A stretch of 64,000 nt of DNA from Idiomarina piscisalsi (GCF_002211765.1 NZ_CP022133.1:496001-560000), one strand, 5' to 3'; shown: positions 51,687 through 60,730, counted from the first letter of the stretch. Notes: generated by a model not told the origin, from the letters alone. A program made the numbers and translations.

Positions 51687-53420
51687 TCAGTTTAAAACCT
51701 GTACAGGAAACGAAAAGGTGTAAGTTAGGCCGTGACCCGGTTCGCTGGTCGCGTCAATATCGCCTTTCAGGGTTTGAGTGACCAAATTACGCACAATATG
51801 GGTACCCAAGCCACTGCCACCATCGTTAAGCTTAGTCGTAAAGAAGGGATCAAACAGCTTGCTGAGGTTCTCTTCAGACAGACCATTACCATTATCTTCG
51901 TAAACAACATGAAGCTCGCTGTCGCGCAGTTCGATATTGATGGTCATGGTACCTTGTTCAATGCCGTCAAAGGCGTGGCGTAACGAATTTAAAATTAAGT
52001 TAGTGAATATCTGCGACAACGCGCCGGCAGGGCACCGAATAAATAAGTCATCGGCACAGTTGAGCTCAATTTTATGCAACGTTTTCTTCAAATGGGGCTG
52101 CAATGACTGAATCAACTCTTCTATGTAGCGCTTCACATTAATATCACGAATGGCGTCAGACGCCTGGTCGACTGCCACTTGCTTAAAGCTGCTGATAAGA
52201 TCGGACGCTCTGTGCAAGTTGTTATCGAGTAGGCTTAAGCTTTCTCTGCCTTCCTCGATAAATTTTTGCAGTTGTGGCTGAGTCAGTTCTTTATTGGTTA
52301 ACGCGGTATCCAGTGAATCTAACTTCTCGCGCAGATAAGAGGCTGCAGTCACACTGATCCCTATGGGTGTGTTCACATCGTGAGTAATGCCCGCGACAAG
52401 GCCCCCCAGTGACGCCATTTTCTCGGATTCAATCAGTTGCTGCTGAGTCTCGCGTAGGTGGTTGAGTGACGACTCGAGTCGCTGGTTAGATTGGCGCAAG
52501 GTATTTTCCATGGTGCGACGCTGACTAATTTCTCTTTCGAGTTTTTCCTGTCGCATTTCCAGCTCGTTTTTACGCTGTTCAAGGTCGAGCATCACCTGGC
52601 TCAAACGAGAGGTTTTACGAGCCACTTCCTGCTCTAGAATCGCGTTCTGTTCATCCAGCTGCCGATTCGCTGCTTTCAGTTTATTTTGAGTACGGTCTAA
52701 ATCGGCCTGGTACTCTTCAATATTATCGAGAAGTTGGTTGTAAGCCTGCTCAATCAGTACCAGTTCGTTATTATGCTGGTCTTTTAAGCGGATCCGCGAA
52801 CGTTCCAGGTTGTCCAGCCTGAAGCTTTTTATTTGCTGTGTTAAGTCATTGAGAGGGCGGCTTAGCATACGGCTGAAGGCGACCGTAAACAGAATAATTA
52901 AGAAGGTACTTTTTATGAGTGCGTTACCAATAATAAAGCCCAGGCTGACTTTAATCCGGTCAATAGCGATGTCGCGCGTTGAAAACAGGCTAACGTCACC
53001 GACTTTTGTAGAATGCCCGGAAAACTCGAAAATAAGTGAACTGTGGTAGCCAAAAACACCATTGCGTTCAGGGAGTAAAACACCTTCACTTGTTTCTTCC
53101 GGTAAGTCAGACATTTCCGATGTTTCGCCCAGTTGCACCAAAATATTACCGGCGTCATCACGAATTAAAACACCGGCAATTGCCGGAATGCCAATGAGGC
53201 CGTCAGCAATGCTGTCAATTTGGTCACTATTAAACTCCCACAGCGAACGCGTTAATGAGCCATTAAACGTGCGCTGTTGGTTTTGCAGCTCGGCAATGAG
53301 TATGCGTTTGGTATCAAAGTATTCCGCACCAATTTGTACTGCGGTAACAATAAATGTCAGCACAAAATAAACGGACAGAACCCGTGTCAGCAGCGATGAT
53401 GAAATACTTTTGATGGCCAT
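51687..53420 (-). CDS. Membrane sensor histidine kinase (orphan)
   Basis: A 577-residue kinase. It has an N-terminal helix (VYFVLTFIVTAVQIG) and a periplasmic sensor of about 130 residues (SLTRSLWEFNSDQIDSIADG), then a second helix near residue 175 (FIIGNALIKSTFLIILF) and a long cytoplasmic coiled coil (about 210-330). The His-kinase core has the H-box ITHDVNTPIGISVTAAS, an N-box LILNSLRHAFDG and G-boxes VYEDNGNGLSEENLSKLFDP and GGSGLGTHIVRN. No response regulator gene lies nearby. It is divergent from the Pho-box-controlled TonB2-type operon, with its start about 95 bases from the array. Confidence 0.88.
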   Translation of the reverse strand: MAIKSISSSLLTRVLSVYFVLTFIVTAVQIGAEYFDTKRILIAELQNQQRTFNGSLTRSLWEFNSDQIDSIADGLIGIPAIAGVLIRDDAGNILVQLGETSEMSDLPEETSEGVLLPERNGVFGYHSSLIFEFSGHSTKVGDVSLFSTRDIAIDRIKVSLGFIIGNALIKSTFLIILFTVAFSRMLSRPLNDLTQQIKSFRLDNLERSRIRLKDQHNNELVLIEQAYNQLLDNIEEYQADLDRTQNKLKAANRQLDEQNAILEQEVARKTSRLSQVMLDLEQRKNELEMRQEKLEREISQRRTMENTLRQSNQRLESSLNHLRETQQQLIESEKMASLGGLVAGITHDVNTPIGISVTAASYLREKLDSLDTALTNKELTQPQLQKFIEEGRESLSLLDNNLHRASDLISSFKQVAVDQASDAIRDINVKRYIEELIQSLQPHLKKTLHKIELNCADDLFIRCPAGALSQIFTNLILNSLRHAFDGIEQGTMTINIELRDSELHVVYEDNGNGLSEENLSKLFDPFFTTKLNDGGSGLGTHIVRNLVTQTLKGDIDATSEPGHGLTYTFSFPVQVLN

Positions 53421-53515
53421 ATATGAGGTGTGCGTAAGATTTTTGTAAATATAAGCTTAAACTAAATCATTGCTGTTAATAACGCAATAAAGCAAAGCGT
53501 TCTCGCCCAGAGCAA

Positions 53516-53581
53516 TTGACACAAAACTGACACACTTTGGTCATCAAGCTGTCACTAAAACTCACTAAAGTTGCCACAAAT
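53516..53581 (+). promoter_or_regulatory. Array of 11-bp Pho-box-like repeats before the TonB2-type operon
   Basis: Six consecutive units with an 11-base period resemble PhoB half sites (TGTCAyAAA). They are TTGACACAAAA, CTGACACACTT, TGGTCATCAAG, CTGTCACTAAA, ACTCACTAAAG and TTGCCACAAAT. Units 3-4 (53538-53559) match the Pho box best and units 1-2 are also good. Units 5-6 are weaker and overlap where a -10 (TAAAGT at 53566) would lie. The array ends 22 bases before the DUF3450 start. PhoB is encoded 7 kb downstream. Confidence 0.65.
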
Positions 53582-53603
53582 TAATTCACAAGGGTCATAA
53601 CTT

Positions 53604-54404
53604 ATGAAGTTCATTACCTCGGCTGGCGCTTTGGTTTTAAGTTCTGCGCTTTTAGCGCAAGCGCACTCAGCTCCATTACAAGAGCAAGACAAGCTTGAAC
53701 CGGTTGTTGAACAAGCCTCTTCAATTAACCAGTCTGCACGTCAGTCTCAGCTGACCATCGACCAAATCTCAGACAACATGCAAGAGCGTTTGCAGCAGTA
53801 TAAACGCATCATGAAGGAAATTGATGGTTTAAAAGTGTATACCGCACAGCTTGAGCAGCAAATTAATAATCAGCAACAGGAAAAGCAGGACATCAATGAC
53901 TCAATAGACAAGGTCAGTTATGTCGAGCGTCAAATTACTCCGCTGATGTTACGCATGATCGACTCGCTCGAGTCCTTTGTTGAGCTGGACGTTCCCTTCC
54001 TTGAAACCGAGCGTAACGAGCGTTTAGCGCAATTAAACGACTTGATGGAGCGCGCCAACGTCGACGTTTCTGAAAAGTTCCGCCGTGTTATGGAAGCTTA
54101 CCAAATAGAAGCAGACTACGGCCGCAACATTGAAGCCTACACTGCAGAGCATGAGATTAACGGCCAACAGCAAGACGTGACGTTTCTGCGCATTGGTCGG
54201 GTAGCGCTTATTTACAAAACCCGCGACGGTCAGCACCTGGGGATCTGGAACCAACAGGAGCGCAAGTGGCAAGAGCTCGATAGTAAGCACTTACCTGCCG
54301 TTGAAGAAGCTATTCGCATAGCCCGAAAACAGTTAGCACCGGACATGCTGATGATGCCTGTCTTCGCTAACAAAGCCGCTACCAACACCGCTGCTGGTCA
54401 ATAA
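53604..54404 (+). CDS. DUF3450 domain periplasmic protein of a TonB2-type operon
   Basis: A 266-residue protein with a signal peptide (ALVLSSALLAQAHSA) followed by a long coiled coil (about residues 30-120, QLEQQINNQQQEKQDIND) and a C-terminal globular region (RIGRVALIYKTRDGQHLG). DUF3450 proteins are encoded first in the TtpC/ExbB/ExbD/TonB operons of Vibrio and Alteromonadales and probably belong to the same energy-transducing complex. Pho-box-like repeats lie directly upstream. The ATG follows AAGGG-like sequence at about 8 bases. The next gene starts 12 bases after the stop. Confidence 0.83.
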   Translation: MKFITSAGALVLSSALLAQAHSAPLQEQDKLEPVVEQASSINQSARQSQLTIDQISDNMQERLQQYKRIMKEIDGLKVYTAQLEQQINNQQQEKQDINDSIDKVSYVERQITPLMLRMIDSLESFVELDVPFLETERNERLAQLNDLMERANVDVSEKFRRVMEAYQIEADYGRNIEAYTAEHEINGQQQDVTFLRIGRVALIYKTRDGQHLGIWNQQERKWQELDSKHLPAVEEAIRIARKQLAPDMLMMPVFANKAATNTAAGQ

Positions 54405-54416
54405 GGAGTCACACAC

Positions 54417-55796
54417 ATGAAGCTAACACAACGCATTGTCCAGTGGTTCTCAGTGATTGCGCTGGCAGCGAACTCAAGCGCTGCACTAGCCGCGCCGTTG
54501 CCGCAAGACCCGATTAACTTAGATCAATTACTACAGCAATTAGAGCAAGGCAAGTTCTCGCAATCAGAGAGCAATAAGCAACGTGAACAGCGTTTCCGCG
54601 AAAAAGAGCAAGAGCAAAAAGCCATGCTCGAAGACGCAATTGCTCAAAGAAACCAGCTGGAGCAACGCGCCGAGCAGCTGGAAACGAACTTTGAACAGAA
54701 CGAAGTCGACTTAGGCAACTTAAGCGACACGCTGACCCAGCGCATGGGCTCACTCAAAGAGCTGTTTGGTGTGCTGCAGCAGGTGGCGAATGACGCATCA
54801 GGCAAGTTCGACAACTCGGTTATTTCAGCTCAGTATCCGGGCCGCTCCGAAGCGCTTAAGCAGCTGGCAGAAAATATGAGCTCGTCATCGAAACTGGCGT
54901 CCATTGAAGACATTGAAAGCGTCTGGTTTGCCCTGCAAAAGGAAATGACCGAGTCGGGCAAAGTAGCCGAGTTCACGACTGAGGTGACAGCAGCCAACGG
55001 CGACAAAGCGGAGCAAGAAGTGGTTCGCGTAGGTGCCTTTAACCTAGTTTCAAATGGTAAGTACTTAGAACGCATGAGTTCAACCGGCTCTGTGGCTGAG
55101 TTAGTGCGTCAACCGTCCGGTCGCTATTTGGATACGGCTGAAAATATCCAGCAAACCGACAGTGGCATTGTCACCTTCGGTCTTGATCCAACAGGCGGCT
55201 CAATTCTTGGCTTATTAGTTCAGGCACCAAGCTTAGGTGAGCGCATCGATCAGGGTGGCACCGTGGGTTACATCATTCTGGCGTTGGGTGCTATTGGCTT
55301 GCTGTTCGCATTAGAGCGCTTTGTATCACTGATGCTACTGGGCAACAAAGTGAAACGTCAGCTTAAGAAAGACAAGCCAAGTCAGGACAACCCGCTGGGT
55401 CGAGTCATGCTGATTAAGGACAAGTACCCGCAAGCCGACACTGAAACGCTGGAGTTGAAGCTCAGTGAAGGTATCTTGCGCGAAGTGCCTAAAATTACGC
55501 GCAACCTGACGTTCATCAAAATCATTTCCGTGGTCGCACCACTGATGGGTCTGTTGGGTACCGTCACCGGTATGATCAATACCTTCCAGGCGATAACGCT
55601 GTTCGGCACAGGTGACCCGAAACTGATGGCAGGTGGTATCTCACAAGCCCTGGTCACAACGGTACTCGGCTTGGTGGTCGCAATACCCATGACCTTACTG
55701 TTCGCCACTTTGCACACTCGCAGTAAAAACCTGATTCACATATTGCAGGAGCAGGCGTCCGGCATTATTGCGGAGCGCTCAGAGCGAGGAGAGTAA
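54417..55796 (+). CDS. TtpC-like MotA/TolQ/ExbB-family proton channel protein
   Basis: A 459-residue protein with a signal sequence and a coiled-coil periplasmic region (about residues 30-250, many Glu/Gln). The C-terminal ExbB-like domain has three membrane helices, about 285-450 (GYIILALGAIGLLFALERF, APLMGLLGTVTGMINTFQAI, LVTTVLGLVVAIPMTLLFAT). This length and layout is that of TtpC, the extra component of Vibrio TonB2 systems, required for function of that TonB. Encoded between DUF3450 and ExbB with 3-12 base gaps. Confidence 0.87.
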   Translation: MKLTQRIVQWFSVIALAANSSAALAAPLPQDPINLDQLLQQLEQGKFSQSESNKQREQRFREKEQEQKAMLEDAIAQRNQLEQRAEQLETNFEQNEVDLGNLSDTLTQRMGSLKELFGVLQQVANDASGKFDNSVISAQYPGRSEALKQLAENMSSSSKLASIEDIESVWFALQKEMTESGKVAEFTTEVTAANGDKAEQEVVRVGAFNLVSNGKYLERMSSTGSVAELVRQPSGRYLDTAENIQQTDSGIVTFGLDPTGGSILGLLVQAPSLGERIDQGGTVGYIILALGAIGLLFALERFVSLMLLGNKVKRQLKKDKPSQDNPLGRVMLIKDKYPQADTETLELKLSEGILREVPKITRNLTFIKIISVVAPLMGLLGTVTGMINTFQAITLFGTGDPKLMAGGISQALVTTVLGLVVAIPMTLLFATLHTRSKNLIHILQEQASGIIAERSERGE

Positions 55797-55798
55797 CC

Positions 55799-56329
55799 GT
55801 GTTATTTCTCATCGAGTTTAATAATGCGATTCGAGACTTTATCGAGGCCGGCGGGCAAGTCCTGCTGGTCATCGGAATCCTCATTTTTAGTATGTGGTTA
55901 ATGATTCTCGAGCGCATTTTTTACTACCTGAAAGGGCATCGCGCGCGGGTTAAAGACACCCTTAAGCGCTGGCAGCAACGTGAAGACAAGTCGTCTTGGA
56001 ACGCAGAGCAAATTCGTCAGGCAATGATTTCACGCGTCAGTTTGGCATTGGGCGGTAATTTACCGGTTATCAAAGCGTTGGTTGCCTTGTGTCCTTTATT
56101 AGGCCTTATGGGCACCGTGACCGGCATGATTGAAGTGTTCGACGTTATGGCGGTAACAGGAACCGGAAGCGCCCGCTCAATGGCATCAGGCGTGTCTAAG
56201 GCCACCATCCCGACAATGGCCGGCATGGTTGGCGCGCTGTCCGGCGTCTTCGCCGCTACCTGGTTACAGCGCACCACCCGTCGTGAGCGCATGAAGCTGG
56301 AAGACAAAATACTTTTAGAGCGTCACTAA
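55799..56329 (+). CDS. ExbB-family biopolymer transport protein
   Basis: A 176-residue protein of the ExbB/TolQ type with three membrane segments. The pore-forming region contains LVALCPLLGLMGTVTGMIEVF and KATIPTMAGMVGALSGVFAA. With ExbD it harvests the proton motive force to power TonB. GTG is the start codon (55799; GTGTTATTTC). It is shorter than E. coli ExbB (244) and is typical of ExbB2. Second channel protein of this operon, after the TtpC-like gene. Confidence 0.9.
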   Translation: MLFLIEFNNAIRDFIEAGGQVLLVIGILIFSMWLMILERIFYYLKGHRARVKDTLKRWQQREDKSSWNAEQIRQAMISRVSLALGGNLPVIKALVALCPLLGLMGTVTGMIEVFDVMAVTGTGSARSMASGVSKATIPTMAGMVGALSGVFAATWLQRTTRRERMKLEDKILLERH

Positions 56330-56350
56330 AGTGAGGCTGAGGAAACAACG

Positions 56351-56758
56351 ATGAAACAGCATTTTGCCAACTTAATTGAAGAAGAAGAGAGCAACATCGA
56401 CATGACGCCCATGCTGGATGTGGTGTTCATTATGCTTATTTTCTTCATTGTTACCGCCTCTTTTGTGAAAGAAGCGGGTATTGATGTAAACCGCCCTGAT
56501 GCCGCCACCGCGGTTCAGAAAAACAGGGCAAACATCTTAGTTGCGATAAGTGATAACAACGAAATTTGGATAAACAAGCGTCAGGTGGATGTGCGTGCGG
56601 TGCAGGCGAATATCGAACGCTTATACGCAGAGAATCCGCAAGGTTCTGTGGTCATTCAGGCCGACGAAGAGTCGAATACACGCGTACTTATTAAAGTAAT
56701 GGATGCAGCGCGAGCCGCCGGTGTGTATGACGTATCTGTTGCAACTGACGAAGAGTAA
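56351..56758 (+). CDS. ExbD-family biopolymer transport protein
   Basis: A 135-residue protein with one N-terminal membrane helix containing the essential Asp23 in DMTPMLDVVFIMLIFFIVTA and a periplasmic beta-rich domain (VAISDNNEIWINKRQVDVRA). It couples proton flow with ExbB to TonB. The gene lies 21 bases after exbB and 6 before tonB in the same operon. Confidence 0.93.
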   Translation: MKQHFANLIEEEESNIDMTPMLDVVFIMLIFFIVTASFVKEAGIDVNRPDAATAVQKNRANILVAISDNNEIWINKRQVDVRAVQANIERLYAENPQGSVVIQADEESNTRVLIKVMDAARAAGVYDVSVATDEE

Positions 56759-56764
56759 TCCGCA

Positions 56765-57370
56765 ATGAGACTTTTGGCAGCATTATTGGTCGCCGCGTTT
56801 GTCACTATTGGGCTGTTTTACTTGATGCAGTCGCTAATCAGCGGTGGCGAAGGGGCAATGAGCGAACCGCCGCGAGGCAGTGTGCTGGACTTTGTGCGCA
56901 CGCCAGAGCCTGAAGAAGTGCAGGAGAAAGAGCGCAAGCCTGAGCGCCCGCCGGAGCCAGAGCAACCGCCGGAGGACTTGCCGCAACCGCAAATGGATAA
57001 CGACATTGCTGATGCCGATAGCGGCTCAGGTTACGACTTCTCTGCCAGTATGGACGCGGGTGCAGACATTGGTAATGGCATGTCATTGCAAGCCAGTGAC
57101 GGCGAGTATCTGCCGATTGTGAAAGTACAGGCGGCTTACCCACGACGCGCTTTACAGCGTGGCATTGAAGGTTATGTGGTTGTGGAGTTCACTGTGACCA
57201 AGCACGGTTCAGTGCGCGATCCTGTCGTTATTGAGGCTGAGCCGGAAGGCATTTTTGATCAGGCCGCCATGGATGCGGTACTGAAGTTTAAATACAAACC
57301 AAGGGTCATTGACGGGGAAGCGGTAGAAGTGGGCGGAGTCAGAAACCGCATGACCTTCGAAATGAACTGA
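56765..57370 (+). CDS. tonB: TonB-family energy transducer
   Basis: A 201-residue protein with one N-terminal anchor (LLAALLVAAFVTIGLFYLMQ), a Pro/Glu-rich spacer (about residues 45-78, PPEPEQPPEDLPQPQ) and a C-terminal TonB domain (YPRRALQRGIEGYVVVEFTV, AVLKFKYKPRVIDG). It transmits energy from ExbB/ExbD to TonB-dependent outer-membrane receptors. The short spacer is typical of TonB2. Receptors in this window, such as the one at 15.8 kb, could use it, but this is inference. Confidence 0.93.
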   Translation: MRLLAALLVAAFVTIGLFYLMQSLISGGEGAMSEPPRGSVLDFVRTPEPEEVQEKERKPERPPEPEQPPEDLPQPQMDNDIADADSGSGYDFSASMDAGADIGNGMSLQASDGEYLPIVKVQAAYPRRALQRGIEGYVVVEFTVTKHGSVRDPVVIEAEPEGIFDQAAMDAVLKFKYKPRVIDGEAVEVGGVRNRMTFEMN

Positions 57371-57381
57371 TTGGGTGACTT

Positions 57382-58644
57382 ATGAATATGAAATTTGTGA
57401 TTATTGCCGCCTTAAGTGGTTGGATAGCATTAACTCAGCCAGTGCTTGCGCAACAAACTGAACGTGTGCCAGCCCTGCGCGAAAAAGTCTATGGTCAGCT
57501 GGCACGGGCGCAGGAACAAGCCGACAATGGTAATGTTCAGGAAGGCCTCAGCATACTGTCAGACATTGAAGGAAAAGCCGACAGTATGAACAGTTACGAA
57601 CGCGCCATGCTTTGGAATTTTTATGGCTTTATGTATTACGAGCAGGATCAAATAAGCCAGGCTATTCACTATTTTGAAAAAGTGGTGAATGAGTCGCCAA
57701 TTCCCGAGTCGCTTAAAAAAAGCACCTTATTCAGCCTGGCGCAGCTGGCGTTGAGCGAAGGTCAGTATCAACGTTCTGTCGAATTTCTGGGGCGTTGGGA
57801 GACGTTGGCCGAGCCAGACGAATTGGGCAAAGCCTGGGTATTAAAAGCGCAGGCCTTTTACCAGTCGGGAGACTTTACTAAAGCGCTGCCGCTTATTGAT
57901 AAAGCCATTGCGAATGCCGACGCCAACAATAAAACCCCCGACGAAAACTGGTTAATTCTCAAGCGCGCACTGCACTACGAACTAGAGCAGCCGAAGCACG
58001 TTGCCAAAGTCATGGAACGTTTGGTCACAGATTACAGTAAGCCGGAATACTGGCTGCAATTGGCGGGCGTTTATGCGCAGTTAGAGCAAGACAAAAAGCA
58101 GCTAGCGGTTTTGGAAGCGGCAAATCAACAGGGCTTTATTGAAAAAGCCAGCGACTGGCGTCAGCTAGCGCAAGCGTATTACTTCAACGAACTGCCATTC
58201 AAAGCGGCAGAAACGTTAAATAGTACCATACAAAAAGGTGTGGTCGACGCTACTGTCGATAACCTGAAGTTTATGGCGCAGGCTTACGCTCAAGCAAAAG
58301 AATACGAGCTAGCGATTCAGGCGTATGAAAAAGCATCAGAGCAAGTTGACCACGGTAACTTCGCGGCTCAAATTGCACAGTTGCACTTAAACCTGAACAA
58401 TAATGACCAAGCCATCGAGTACGTTACCCGTAGTCGTAATAAAGGGCAGGTGTCTAACCCGGGGCATTTGCACTTAGTGGAAGGTATGGCGGCGCTAAAC
58501 CTAAAAGACTACAAATTGGCGCTGGAAGCCTTTGAACAGGCAAGTGAGTATGAAAAAACAGCGTCGACTGCAAAGCAGTGGTTAAAGTACGCAAAGGCAC
58601 AACACCGACAAAAGGAGCAGTTGGCTTCGTTAATTGACTTATAG
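57382..58644 (+). CDS. TPR repeat protein of the TonB2-type operon
   Basis: A 420-residue exported protein: signal peptide (ending ALTQPVLAQQ) then about nine tetratricopeptide-like repeats (e.g. AMLWNFYGFMYYEQDQISQA, LFSLAQLALSEGQYQ, YKLALEAFEQASEYEK). Such periplasmic TPR proteins commonly end this operon and may scaffold or stabilise the TonB complex; the exact job is unknown. It starts 11 bases after tonB. The Pho-box of the following porin begins with its stop codon region. Confidence 0.85.
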   Translation: MNMKFVIIAALSGWIALTQPVLAQQTERVPALREKVYGQLARAQEQADNGNVQEGLSILSDIEGKADSMNSYERAMLWNFYGFMYYEQDQISQAIHYFEKVVNESPIPESLKKSTLFSLAQLALSEGQYQRSVEFLGRWETLAEPDELGKAWVLKAQAFYQSGDFTKALPLIDKAIANADANNKTPDENWLILKRALHYELEQPKHVAKVMERLVTDYSKPEYWLQLAGVYAQLEQDKKQLAVLEAANQQGFIEKASDWRQLAQAYYFNELPFKAAETLNSTIQKGVVDATVDNLKFMAQAYAQAKEYELAIQAYEKASEQVDHGNFAAQIAQLHLNLNNNDQAIEYVTRSRNKGQVSNPGHLHLVEGMAALNLKDYKLALEAFEQASEYEKTASTAKQWLKYAKAQHRQKEQLASLIDL

Positions 58645-58688
58645 CTGTCATAAAGCTGTAACAAAAAAGACATAGAATTGACTCATGG
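58645..58688 (+). promoter_or_regulatory. Pho box upstream of the porin gene
   Basis: CTGTCATAAAG followed by CTGTAACAAAA (58645-58666) is close to the E. coli Pho box (CTGTCATAAAACTGTCAT). Two further weaker 11-base units (AAGACATAGAA, TTGACTCATGG) extend it to 58688. The box ends about 85-105 bases before the porin ATG, leaving room for a promoter and leader. Confidence 0.75.
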
Positions 58689-58772
58689 CAGAAAAATAAC
58701 TGCAATAATTCTTATCGTGTCTATAATGCGGTTAAGAATTGGGCAGTTGGGTTATAAGTTAATGAGGGTTCT

Positions 58773-59738
58773 ATGAAAAAGTCTTTAATTGCGTTGTTAA
58801 TTGCTGGTGCGACTTTCCCGGCGTTTGCGAACGATGACGGTACGTTAACCGTTTACGGTCGAGCTAATGTATCTTTGCAAAGCAATGATACCGGCAACGG
58901 CTCTGACACCGACGTTGTTAGCAACTCGTCGCGCTTTGGTTTTAAAGGCGCGGCTGAACTGAAAAATGATTTAGAAGTTTTTTACCAGCTTGAGTTTGGC
59001 GTTGACTTAGCGGACTCCAGTGATGATAAAGATGCGGTAACCAACCGTAACCAAATCGTCGGTTTACGCGGCAACTTTGGTGAAGTCATGATCGGCCGTT
59101 ACGATACCTTCCTGAAAGACTCTCAGGGATCTATCGACGCGTTTAAAGACTACGAAGCGGACTTAAAAAGCTTATTCGTTGGTGAGGAGCGTCCGGACAA
59201 CACCGTGACCTATTACTCGCCAACCTATAATAACTTCACCTTCGGTGTGACCTATATTGCCTCTGGCGGCGACGCACAGGAAGACGGCGTGTCTATGGGC
59301 TTACTGTACGGTGACGACAAACTGAAGAAAACGCCGTTTTACGCTGCTATTGCGGTTGATCGCGACGTTGACGGTTACGACACGGAGCAGTTAAGTGTCC
59401 ACACAAAATTAGGCGACTTCAAACTCGGTGCTGCACTGCAGCAGTTTGAAAGCACCGACGGTCTGGAAGACGGTGATGGCTACTTACTGAGCGCAACCTA
59501 CCCAATGGATAACTGGGTGTTTAAAGGCCAATATCAGTCCGTTGACGAAAGTGGTGAAAGCGATGCGTCGTTCTCGTTCGGCGCGGACTATCATTTCACC
59601 GGCAATACGCGTGTTTACGCATGGTACACCGGTCGTGAGTGTGACATTGCCACCTATGAAAGCCGTGGCTGTGGTGCAACACCTGGCGCAGAACAAGACT
59701 TCTTCGCTGTAGGCATTCGCCACGACTTCTCCTGGTAA
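58773..59738 (+). CDS. Gram-negative porin, probably phosphate-starvation induced
   Basis: A 321-residue outer-membrane protein with a signal peptide (MKKSLIALLIAGATFPAFA) and a 16-strand-type porin sequence: GTLTVYGRANVSLQ, RFGFKGAAELKNDLEVFYQL, RNQIVGLRGNFGEVMIGRYD, and a C-terminal Phe-Ser-Trp ending (VGIRHDFSW). An acidic loop near residue 100 may line the pore. The upstream Pho box suggests a role like PhoE/OprP, letting phosphate or phosphate esters in during starvation, though ion selectivity cannot be judged. Confidence 0.88.
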   Translation: MKKSLIALLIAGATFPAFANDDGTLTVYGRANVSLQSNDTGNGSDTDVVSNSSRFGFKGAAELKNDLEVFYQLEFGVDLADSSDDKDAVTNRNQIVGLRGNFGEVMIGRYDTFLKDSQGSIDAFKDYEADLKSLFVGEERPDNTVTYYSPTYNNFTFGVTYIASGGDAQEDGVSMGLLYGDDKLKKTPFYAAIAVDRDVDGYDTEQLSVHTKLGDFKLGAALQQFESTDGLEDGDGYLLSATYPMDNWVFKGQYQSVDESGESDASFSFGADYHFTGNTRVYAWYTGRECDIATYESRGCGATPGAEQDFFAVGIRHDFSW

Positions 59739-59756
59739 GCGTCTAAAGCAGACTAA

Positions 59757-59785
59757 TGTAGCCTGATCGCCTTGGTCAGGCTACA
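59757..59785 (+). terminator. Hairpin after the porin gene
   Basis: TGTAGCCTGA (59757-59766) pairs perfectly with TCAGGCTACA (59776-59785) around TCGCCTTGG. No T-run follows (CTATAGCC), so it may be a Rho-assisted end or an mRNA-stabilising hairpin separating the porin from the AEC transporter gene. Confidence 0.55.
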
Positions 59786-59818
59786 CTATAGCCGTCACTC
59801 TCAACCTCTGTACTTAAT

Positions 59819-60730
59819 ATGACCAACCTGGCGGTACTCGGCTTTTACCTACTTATTGGTTTTATTCTAAAACGTTCCGGAAAGTGTCCCGACAACACGG
59901 CAGAAGTTCTTAACTTATACGTTATTTATGCCGCGTTACCCGGCGTTATTTTTAGCAAAGTGCCCGGCCTTGAATTTTCCGCTGACTTACTTATTCCCGT
60001 TATTATTCCCTGGGTATTGCTGGCGTTTAGTGCTGTGTTTATTTTCCTTATTGGCAGAGCACTGAACTGGCGCAAAGAAATTGTCGGCGCCTTGTTGGTT
60101 TGTGTGCCATTGGGCAACACGTCTTTCTTCGGCTTCCCCATGATAGAAGCCTTCTACGGCAGCGACGCCATTGCCTACGGCCTGCTCTATGACCAGTTTG
60201 GTTCGTTCTTCGGGTTGGCCATTTACTCAACCGTTATTATTGCGCTTTATAAAGACCAAGACGAAAGGCCGACCGTGGCAGGCGTTTTTAAAAAAATTAT
60301 TACTTTCCCGCCGTTTATCGCTTTGGTGCTGGCGCTGTTAACTAAAAGCCTGAGTTACCCCGATGTTTTTCAGCGCCTAATTGAGTCATTAGCCGTTACG
60401 CTAGTGCCGGTCATTATGATAGCTGTGGGTTTTCAACTGAAGTTCCGTTTACCCAAAGGCAGTAAAACACCGTTGGCCATTGGCCTGTTAACCAAGCTGG
60501 TACTCATGCCGGCAGTGGCTATGTTACTGCTGTTCAGTTTTGGTTTTGACAACACACTGATTCAAGTCACTGTTTTTGAAGCCGCTATGCCGCCAATGAT
60601 AACCGCAGGAGCTGTCGCTATTATGGCCGGGTTAGCACCGCGATTGTCAGCCGCTATGGTCGGTTATGGCATACTGCTGGCCTTTATTACATTGCCCCTA
60701 ACCTATGAATTCATGCAGTTTCTGGCGTAA
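59819..60730 (+). CDS. AEC family (auxin efflux carrier-like) transporter
   Basis: A 303-residue membrane protein with about ten helices in two five-helix halves (VLGFYLLIGFILKRSGKCPD at the start; GNTSFFGFPMIEAFYG, the conserved region of the first half; FEAAMPPMITAGAVAIMAGL in the second). Bacterial AEC proteins transport organic acids such as malate or malonate; the substrate here is unknown. It is located between the porin and phoB, but no Pho box is visible directly in front of it. Confidence 0.83.
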   Translation: MTNLAVLGFYLLIGFILKRSGKCPDNTAEVLNLYVIYAALPGVIFSKVPGLEFSADLLIPVIIPWVLLAFSAVFIFLIGRALNWRKEIVGALLVCVPLGNTSFFGFPMIEAFYGSDAIAYGLLYDQFGSFFGLAIYSTVIIALYKDQDERPTVAGVFKKIITFPPFIALVLALLTKSLSYPDVFQRLIESLAVTLVPVIMIAVGFQLKFRLPKGSKTPLAIGLLTKLVLMPAVAMLLLFSFGFDNTLIQVTVFEAAMPPMITAGAVAIMAGLAPRLSAAMVGYGILLAFITLPLTYEFMQFLA

